Assembly: GCA_022559985.1 (NCBI GenBank)
Contig: JAFJTR010000074.1
Location: 62,001 to 126,000 of the forward strand
Source: Parastagonospora avenae f. sp. tritici 18332-5
Taxonomy: Eukaryota > Ascomycota > Dothideomycetes > Pleosporales > Phaeosphaeriaceae
DNA: 64,000 nt
Direction: 5' to 3'
How positions within the stretch are numbered: the stretch's first letter is position 1; each line of letters begins with the position of its first letter. The notes under the pieces were generated by a model that was given only the letters and a program-made list of their open reading frames with translations, ran no database searches and was not told where the DNA came from. Positions 56,184-64,000 of the stretch are shown one piece after another. Position numbers and translations under genes: made by a program.

Positions 56184-56989
56184 CTACTTCTCCTCCTTTT
56201 CTCCGTCCACCCATATATCGACCATCTCGTTGTAAAAGCACAAATGTCCAGCGACGGGCGCGCTCTCGGGCGTCGGGTACCTGTAGTACCAGACCATGTC
56301 TTTGTATATCTTCCCGTTTACTTTGACATGATAATAGTTCGCCCTGCCCTTATACGGACACAGGGATGCCATATCGCTAGGTACAAGATACTCCCACTTT
56401 ATGCTCGTGGGTGGCAAGTAATACCTCGTCCGCAAAGTCGTCTCTAGGAGGAACAAAGGGTTCGATGTTTCAGCAAGCGTGATACCATCAATGGTAACTT
56501 TGACACTGCGCGTGGATTGCAAGATGTCGATGCGCTTATAAGGATCCTTTGGGTGGCAGAAGATGGGCACGTCTTCTTCAAACCATTGGTCTATCGCTCT
56601 AAAGTCGACTTTGACCAGGTCCTTGAGGGTGCTCGTGCTGAAAATAATGACGCGATCGGTGCTATGGGTTCCGACAGTCAAGCTGCCCAGGTGAGCAGCG
56701 CCTTTGGTGCCATCTACTGAGCCCAGTTTCTCGAGACTCGCATCCGAGGTGAAGCATGAGACTGGCACGTAAAACCTGCCACCATCAGACTGAGCGTAGC
56801 TTGCTTATGCGTTTTGACTGACTGGGGATAATTCGGATGTTCCCAAACATGATATGCCTTGGTGGTATCGAACGCGTATTTGCCATTGAATAAGCCTCGT
56901 ACCCGTCTCGGGGTATGCTGAGCTTTGTGTGGACCATCTGCAACGAGCTTCTGTGCAAGCCTCACGAGACTACATCTATTAGCAACCAT
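56184..56989 (-). CDS. DUF427 domain protein
   Basis: Exons 56989-56823 and 56775-56184 give 252 residues; ATGs 9 codons upstream (57016) are possible. The N-terminal copy reads RRVRGLFNGKYAFDTTKAYH followed by VWEHPNYPQFYVP across the intron. The C-terminal copy carries VTIDGITLAETSNPLFLLET, RTRYYLPPTSI, CPYKGRANYYHVKVNG and WYYRYPTPESAPVAGHLCFY, the canonical DUF427 signature. The fold is compact beta; the biochemical role is unknown. No targeting signal seen. Confidence 0.88.
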
Positions 56990-59374
56990 TCTGCTCAAGA
57001 GAGGGGAATCACACAAACTCAGTGGTGTTAGACATAGTACGTTGTTGCCGGATTGGCGTGAAGAGTCGCTTCAGCCCGTTCACAGCTCGCATCCGATTGT
57101 ACGCAAAAAGCAGAGTATTCTGGAGTAAGATGGCACAGCGTTACCGTCAGAAAGTGATGATGTATACGGGCGTTGATGACGGTCAGCGGGGTCAACTTAG
57201 CTGAGAAGAGTTTAGCTCTGTGTAAGCTAGTTGATGTACCATGCTCTTTTGCACCACAGTCATCACACCAAGTCCTGTGAGGCTGTACTGCTGGTGCGAT
57301 GAGGTTCTAGGATGTCTCGGACTGTACAGAGCAACGCGGATAAACGTTAGTCTCTTCAGCTCGTTCTGGGCATGGCCTTAAATGTAACGACGATTTGTTA
57401 AGAACGTGGCCGACCATGCTGGTACGTAGTTCATAAGAGCACCTGGACGATCAAGAGATGTATTCGCAGGAGCAGTCCGAGTAGATGGTGCAGTGGCGTT
57501 GCTGTTTACTATCACACATCTAATGACAAGGATCTCCGTGCAAGTCTCTTTGTTGAGAAGGATTTGCTCTCCTCTCGCACGCTCGTCACCTTCCCGTGAT
57601 ATTTCGGACGAGAACAGGTCGAATAAGCGGGCTACTAGCATCCTGCATGCTATGCGTGTGGAGCGGGTCCTTTTGTGAAGTTGCAGGTCTGTGGACAATG
57701 TACACCATACATGCATCGAACGAGGCGTCCAGCTAGGGAGCACGACATCCTTGACATACGAGAACAATGTCGTGTGAAGTACTGCAGTGGGCGACATGGA
57801 CGGCGCCTGGGTGCACATCAGCGTCGGGTGCACACGTCTTCCAAGTGAAGCAAATTCTGAGATTACGATAGCCCCCATCGTACATGTGGGACGGCAGATG
57901 AACGAGCTGTGTGACGTCAAGAGGAGAACGGTTCGCGACGAAGATCGCATGAGATCTCGATGTGATGTGGAGGAAGGAGAAACACGCAGCCCTACCAACG
58001 CTGGCGAGCCTCGGAATAGACTGAGCCCCAGAACTCATCAAACTTCATTTACAGGATGCTAACTTTATCAAGCTGCGACTCACTGAAACGGTAGTCGGTG
58101 GCGGAGCTGAAGGACAGTCTCGGCACGCGGCCGGGTCCTTTTTTCGTCGGCTGGGCAGGGGTAGCTCGAGCAAAATCCAGACGAACATCAGCCCGCGAAC
58201 ATCGACGCATCAACGCACGAGGCGCAGGAGCAGGAAAGATGGCGCCACCAAGAAAGATTGCAAAAAGCGACTGCTCGAGGCCGCTTCGCATCGAATTAGC
58301 GACGTTGATCAGCGTACTAGATAGACAATCCATCAGGCCCTCCAGATAGTGGTTCCGGCGAAGAAGGACCGCTGCCGCTCGCCGCGAAAGGAATGCCTGA
58401 TTCACGCAAGCATGTCGCTTGCTGTGTCTTGTCCGACCTCAACCTCGTGTCTGCAGAGCTCACACCACCGGCTCATGCTCGGGGAGCCCATTCGCGTGGC
58501 ATTCTGCTCAGCGCCATCGCTCGCTTCCTGCTTTGCTAGCAGCCCGCCACCCAAGGGACAACTCGCTGGTACTTCGACCGCGTCCTGAGCGATAACTACT
58601 CCTAGATACCAAGGACGGCTTGAAGATACTTCGTCTCGCAATCCGAGTATGACTGTCCGTGTCGTTAGTTTATTTACCCGCAGAGGAGGATGCTGAGTCT
58701 CCAGCATTGGGCAGGGTCTGTTTGTGGAAAGCATCCCAGCATTCAATGTTCTTGGTAGTTTCAGCCCCACCCGGACTACCTACAGCTGGGTGGTGGGAAA
58801 ATCGGCTCAATGCTGCAGCTCCATCATGGCCTCTGGTCAGATGCGCATGCCACTTGCTCGTCCCCTGTGTGGAGTACATCATGCGAGCAGTCTCTGCACC
58901 ACGTCGTGTTGCCGTCTTTGTTGCAGCCCTACAACACACCAGAAACATGGGTAGGCTTCTGTGCGGAACGCCTCCACAAACCAGTAGAGACGAAGCACCC
59001 GCCTCAGGGGTCGCCATGCCCTAACCGCGCACCAATTCCCACATCCAGCACCAGCCAGTCTACTCTGGGCTAAGGGGCGTTCGATAGATCTGCAATTGCC
59101 GAGCCCTGACTGCCCTAAATAGATGGCTTCCTCGCGAAGGCTTGTATGCCCAGTCCGCTAGACATATCTCGCCCGTGTCATGCATGGCGCCGCTGCCTCG
59201 GGGCGGAATTATATGTATTGGGAAGCAGCCGCCTGTACTGTGCTCTTCACGAATTATCGTCCTGATCCTCTGTACCTCTTCACCAAATCGTTGGGGTCCG
59301 ACTCAACACTTGGAAGTCACCTTTGACTTCTGTACATTCGCTTTTCCACAGTCTCTCGCTACACTACGTTTAAT
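56990..59374. other. Gene-poor 2.4 kb upstream of polysaccharide deacetylase
   Basis: Several overlapping frames up to ~200 codons exist on both strands, but none shows a motif, signal peptide or spliceable continuation that I trust. The last ~200 bases are the promoter of the deacetylase gene. No RNA gene or transposon end seen. Confidence 0.4.
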
Positions 59375-61817
59375 ATGCGTACTTTTACATTAATAGGCCT
59401 TACGGCCGCCTTTGCCAACCAGGTTTACGCCGCCTGCTCCTCAAACACCAAGATCGATGACTTCTCCAAGAAGTCAAGCAATCTGAACAACTTTGGTGAA
59501 TGGACTAGTGGTATGTGCCCAGTCATCCGAATCGCCACACGGTTCCTGACAGTCTGCAGATGATGGCTCTATGAGCTCCATTTCGGCTAGCAATGGAGTG
59601 CTCAGCTTCAAGCCCAAGTCCAGCTCATACTTTTACGAGACGTTCCCTTGCCAGGCTGCCAGCAGTGATGGACTGAGCGGGCTCCAATTCAGTATCAAGG
59701 GCCCTGCCAAGGGCTCCCTGGTCGTCGAGCTCCAGACTAAGACAGCCTGCTCCGCTGCAAGCTACAAGTCGTACTACTACCAGCTCACTGGATTGACTGG
59801 CAACACTCAGACCGTCACCATTCCGTTCAGCAGCTTCGCTGGTGCCAATGGAAACGCCGTCACCGGTATTGTCTGGTCTGGCTTCTCTTCCACCACCACT
59901 ACGTGGCAGATGAGTGCCATTGACTTTGCATGCCCTGCTTCATCGGGTGGCGCCCCCAGCTCCACCAAGGCCGCTGTCAGCTCCGCCGCTCCTTCCGCCA
60001 GCAAGGCCGCCTCCTCTGCTGCCCCATCCGCTACCAGGGCTTCTAGCGCCAGCGTCTCTGCCTCTCGCAGCACCATGGTCACAGTTTCGTCCGCCCCTGC
60101 AGCTTCTGGTACCTGCGCTCCTCTGCTCATCGACGACTGGATCTCCCAATCCCGTCTGACCTTCTTGTTCTACAACGCCTTCAACTACCCTACCTCGACC
60201 GATAACACTGTCAAGTCCATCACTGTTGGAAAGCCTTCGCCCAACCACGTCGAGATTGTTCCCAATGGTAGCAGCTCTTACTTCTACAGTCAGTTCCCTT
60301 GCGTCAATGCTAAGAACAAGTACGGCGGTATTTCCCTGCGTATCAAGGCTCCCAAGGGTGCCACTATCTCGGTGCAGCTTGACTCTTCTAACAACTGCGA
60401 CCCTGTCAATGCCGTTTCCACATTCAAATCTTCCACAGACCTCGGCTGGAGCTTTGATGGCACCGAGAAACTCTACCTGATACCCTTCTCCAAGTTTGGC
60501 AACACTCTCAATGTGGAGAAGCTTACGACGATCTTGTTCTCCGGATTCTCGACCACCTTCGAGTTTGGCCCCATGGCTTTCTACTGTGGTGAGACCGGTG
60601 AATACAAGGTTCCGGCTGTTGAGGGTGGCTCTGGCTCTAAGACTACCGTTGCAGCACCCGCCAACACCGCCGCCGCCACTCTTGTCGTCGACAAGTTCGC
60701 CAATGCTGACTCGAACGCTCTCGGCAACTGGCACGGTGGCGATGAGGGCATGACTCTCAAGTACAACAGCGGAAAGCTCACCATCACCTCCAGCGATGCT
60801 GACTACTCCTTCTACACTCAAGTCTCTGGCTCCTGCAGCGACTTCAGCAAGTACAAGGGCTCTTACCTCCACATTGCGTACTCTGGAAACACCAAGTTCA
60901 CCGTCGCCCTGCAGCAGCACAACAAGGGTTGCAACGCCGACGTTGCTCCTTTCCCGGAGACATGGGACTCTGCTGAGGTCTCCCGCTATGCCAAGGACGG
61001 CAACATTTACATCCCCATGAGCCATTTCAATGTCGACTTCTCCCGCGTCATTGGCTTTGCTTTCAAGGGTTTCTACTCTGCCGATCCCGTCACCCTCTCC
61101 GTCGTCGAGATTGTCCCCTCTGTTCCCGCTGGCTTTGGCATCCCCCCCAAGGACGAGACCGGTAACCTGATCTTCTCCTGCAAGCGCCCCAACTCTTTTG
61201 CTTTTGCCATCGATGACGGTGTGCCAGGCCTCGCCCAGGAGGTCCTTAAGATCATCCGCGAGGAGAACATCAAGGTCACCTTCTTCACCGTCGGCGCTCC
61301 CCTCCTCGACGCAGGCACCAACCTCACCAACGTGTACAAGGAGATGCAAGCCGCCGGCCACCAGCTTGCCCTGCACTCCTTCACTCACCCCAAGATGGAA
61401 TCGCTTCCCGACTACGCCGCTATCGACTGGGAGTACAACGAGGACATCAAGGCCATGAAATCCCAGTTCAACGGTTACACCACGCCTTACTTCCGTCCTC
61501 CCTTTGGTAACGAGGGCGCGCGCATGCGCTCCCGTCTTGTAAAGGCTGTCGGCAGCAAGGCTACCATCACCAACTGGTCCGTCGATGTTGAGGACTGGTT
61601 GTGGGCGGAGACCAACACGCCTGAGCAGCAGAAGGTTGCTTTCCAGCGTGATGTCAACAAGGGTGGTAACCTAGTCGTGTTGCACTACCTTTACCCATCC
61701 ACCGTGAGCTACCTCCGGGAGTTCATCCAGATCGCCAAGAAGACTGGCAAGGACCTCATGCGTGTTGACCAGTGTATGGAGGACCCTGACGCGCCTCCTT
61801 TTGTCAAGTCGACTTAG
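59375..61817 (+). CDS. Secreted modular polysaccharide (chitin) deacetylase
   Basis: Exons 59375-59510 and 59560-61817 give 797 residues. A signal peptide (MRTFTLIGLTAAFANQVYA) is followed by three related beta-sandwich modules, each opening with a short acidic motif (KIDDFSKKS, LIDDWISQS, VVDKFANAD). A Ser/Ala-rich, probably O-glycosylated linker separates modules 1 and 2. The C-terminal NodB domain has FAIDDGV (metal-binding DD), HSFTHPKM, YFRPPFGNEG and SVDVEDW, covering the catalytic motifs of CE4. It likely deacetylates chitin or another wall glycan; the modules may bind the substrate. Most fungal CE4 enzymes are far shorter or carry small CBM18 domains. Confidence 0.93.
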
Positions 61818-62281
61818 AAGTGAAGGTGCTTAGGCTTGAGTTGGATGATTTGTAATGTGATACAGATGAGTTGTAATAATATTGAGCCTTTGATCATGAG
61901 GTTCCGACTATCAAAATCAATCTCTTTGAAATTTCAGTATCCAATCTATGATCTAAATCGTCGTGGTGTGGCCTAGCAGCAAATGTGAACAAATCTTGGA
62001 CATCAGGCTTTTCACTGTTCTCACATGCCGAGGATAGATAGACCCGTGTTTTTTTTTTTAACATTGGAAGAGGTATTGTGCAGAATATCATGAGAACAAA
62101 CAGCATGCCACAATCGTCTGAATAGAGGTGATTAGACGACAGAGACTTATTGCAAACAGTCGACTCTAAACGGCACTGCCCTGTGCATAGTCCTAACGGT
62201 AACAGAATTGATTGATCAGGTATATTGGGTATATAAAGTAACTATTTTCTGGTTGACGCTAGGAAAGTTGGTGCACGAATT
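61818..62281. other. Intergenic, 460 bp
   Basis: 3' flank of the deacetylase, with a T9 run near 62049. No gene seen. Confidence 0.4.
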
Positions 62282-63485
62282 TCATTCACCGAGGGCCAAC
62301 TGCTCAGCTCGTGCTGCATGTTCTCTCATTTCTTTGACCACGTTTGACACGCATTTCTCGGTTGCCAAGATTTCTGTTCTCTCAAATTGCTCTGCCCTGA
62401 ATTCTCCCGCGCACACCGAACGCATGATTTCCAATAGAGGCTCGAGAAATGCAAGGCTAGCGGACGGTGTATGCTGGTCAAGATAAGGTACATCAGGGTC
62501 AATGGAGAGTAGAAGCTGATGGAAAGAAAAGGTTGGATCTTCTTGCCACTTCAGAGCAAGCATGTTGTGGACGAGCTTGTTTTACAGGGTTGCCAATATG
62601 GCGTATTCTCCGGACTGGGATCTTGCGGCTGGATCGGACCATGTCATGGAAGAACTCTTGATGAGTCGAGCCCTGAGGAGCGCGGCGATGAAAGAAGCCT
62701 CTTTGATCATGTGATATAGTCGCTCGGCTGGTGGTCTTGTAGTATCAAAAAGATCGGAGAATTCGTCAGTTGCTGCCTCAAAATCTACTCGGAGGAATTC
62801 AGGGTAGCTTGAGGCGCTAAGCCAGCTGACAGCCATGGACTGTTTCACCAACTTTGGTTCAGAGCCATTGCTGGTGTGGTTGAGAGGACAATTCACTCGC
62901 CCGAGTTGATGTTTCTCTTCATTGATGGCAGAAGCGAGATATCCCCTTTCGCCAATGTTCAATGTGTGCGTAAAGACTGAAAGGTTTTGCAAGCGTATCA
63001 ACGCAGCGAGTTTGACACAAATGGACTCTTCTACTTTCTCCGTGGTCTGCATTCCATGAAAATATCCAAATTGTAGATGTAAAACCAATGTCGCTAAGCC
63101 AACTACCGACACAAATGGCACCAAGACGTGCAAATTGGCGTTGAGCTGAGGACAGACTCCTAAGTGCCGCGGAACGGCCAGAGAGTATGCAGCTTCCAAG
63201 GGCACCAAGCAGAAAGGCATCGTCGGGCGAGAATCGGTCGGTGAGTGTCCACCATCTGAAAGGAGTGGGGTCGGGAACGCGGGCATGATGGAGCACGCGC
63301 GCGACGAAGGTGATTCTGCTGAGTGTTTTCCAAGCATCAACCGGCAGCATGATAGCGCTAGCGAGGCCAGTGTTGTAGAGCCAATATGCCTCGATGGGAA
63401 ATCGGGCTTTCAGGGGCCGCCTCAAGAGAACTCGGCCGAGGAGCCAAAGACCAGCAGTCACTGGAGCGAGTCGAAATGTGTCCAA
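62282..63485 (-). pseudogene. Broken gene of unrecognised family
   Basis: Coding-like sequence runs on the minus strand in two frames. From an ATG at 63485 one frame gives RLAPVTAGLWLLGRVLLRRP and DDAFLLGALGSCILSGRSAA. Near 63140-63200 the coding character moves to another frame (LNANLHVLVPFVSVVGLATL), which continues to a TAA at 62582-62584. Directly after that TAA the same frame stays protein-like (NKLVHNMLALKWQEDPTF...LLSIDPDVPYLDQ) to 62282. Reading the TAA as a former CAA would fuse both parts. I do not recognise the product; several hydrophobic stretches suggest a membrane protein. No intron was found that repairs the frame change. Confidence 0.5.
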
Positions 63486-63545
63486 TCAATAAGTAGAACG
63501 CCATTCGGGTCCGCGGGACAGAGCTGGATGCTGTCCTTCACCTAA

Positions 63546-63889
63546 GTTGGGGTCTCAGCAGAGACCAGTAGGGCGGACTACGTGGTCATGTGCTCACCGG
63601 GTGGGATAAGCAGCCGAACCATTGTGGAGTGTTTCCAGGTAAGCGAGGAGAATTGACAGTAAGGCCATGAGACGGCAGCCTCTACAACGGCGGGGTGTGC
63701 ATTATATACTGTGGCGGGTGCATGTCGATATGCAAGGGGAGCGTTGAAGTGGAGCGTGCCGGTGTAGGATCCAACCTTGAGGTTAGGCCGCGGGAGTGTA
63801 GCTTGGCGCCAGGAATTTCACAATGTCCAGCATCAACACCACGACGGGGACGAGAACCGACGTGTAGACGGCCACGCACCATCACAGCC
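63546..63889. other. Intergenic, 345 bp
   Basis: Between the broken minus-strand gene and the plus-strand gene that leaves the window. GC content rises towards the right edge. No other feature. Confidence 0.4.
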
Positions 63890-64000
63890 ATGTCGCCCCG
63901 GTTACAGGCTACCCGCCTCGCACTATCGCTGCTCTCCATATCGCCCCGGACGCCGGCCGCTGCCTCAATCGCCCCGTTCCTCGTGCCGGCCCAGCAACGA
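63890..64000 (+). CDS. Partial CDS, N-terminus only (possible mitochondrial protein)
   Basis: An ATG in a CAGCCATGTC context opens a frame that stays open for 37 codons to the window edge. The peptide (MSPRLQATRLALSLLSISPR...) is rich in Arg, Ser, Leu and Ala and has no acidic residue, the pattern of a mitochondrial presequence. The mature protein lies outside the window, so no family can be named. Confidence 0.45.
   Translation, partial: MSPRLQATRLALSLLSISPRTPAAASIAPFLVPAQQR

Noticed and set aside
57378..57998. 206-codon minus-strand frame in the 57-59 kb gap
   Set aside because: Low-complexity composition, no domain, and a competing frame on the other strand; not reported as a gene.
59940..61388. 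482-codon minus-strand frame
   Set aside because: Antisense of the polysaccharide deacetylase, produced by its codon bias; no independent motif.

Overview
The window looks like nuclear DNA of a filamentous ascomycete (Pezizomycotina). Dothideomycetes fits best, but this is an inference from gene content and not a phylogenetic result. The evidence is a mix of single-exon genes and genes with short GT-AG introns (about 48-60 nt) carrying CTAAC/CTGAC-like branch sites, about one gene per 1.8 kb, and families such as cutinase, UstYa/DUF3328, MYND-finger, 2EXR/F-box-like and Argonaute. About 35 genes or gene remnants can be supported, most with exon boundaries read from the sequence.

Layout. 0.7-1.6 kb: a secreted cutinase, then a gene-poor 4.3 kb. 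5.9-13.8 kb: a small 8-cysteine secreted protein, tRNA isopentenyltransferase (MOD5 type), an orphan UstYa-like oxidase, a BTB protein, a hypothetical protein and a DXD-type glycosyltransferase. 13.9-17.5 kb: an Argonaute with full PAZ/PIWI architecture but with frame breaks, in-frame TAG codons and two catalytic Asp positions read as Gly. 18-28.2 kb: a dense housekeeping block with a class A DnaJ, mitochondrial GluRS, mitochondrial IF3, ATG16, CSN5, and uL4m divergent from mL38. 28.6-31.4 kb: a hypothetical protein and a class I glutamine amidotransferase. 31.8-35.5 kb: a patch of damaged accessory genes (two MYND genes and a decayed 2EXR-like copy) next to one intact 2EXR-like gene. 36.4-41.5 kb: a 7TM protein, a four-TM protein and a secreted FAD oxidase. 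43.2-53.2 kb: an F-box-type protein, TDP1, a Pyr4/PaxB-like membrane protein, URM1 head-to-head with ELP2, and a peroxisomal FMN 2-hydroxyacid oxidase. 53.6-64 kb: a GH1 beta-glucosidase, a DUF427 protein, a modular polysaccharide deacetylase, a broken unrecognised gene, and the start of a gene that runs off the end.

Functional themes. Translation and tRNA modification recur: MOD5 (i6A37), URM1 (s2U34), ELP2 (mcm5U34), mitochondrial GluRS, IF3m, uL4m and mL38. Extracellular or plant-surface functions also recur: cutinase, cysteine-rich protein, BBE-type oxidase, GH1 and polysaccharide deacetylase. No secondary-metabolite cluster is present; the UstYa-like and Pyr4-like genes are isolated.

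The most notable observation is the Argonaute. It has lost two catalytic Asp residues, and it also carries disruptions that recur at other loci in the window: CAG/CAA-to-TAG/TAA type nonsense codons, as expected from repeat-induced point mutation, and single-base losses in A-runs. Either these accessory genes are recent pseudogenes or part of the damage is assembly error. Resequencing and RNA-seq would separate the two.
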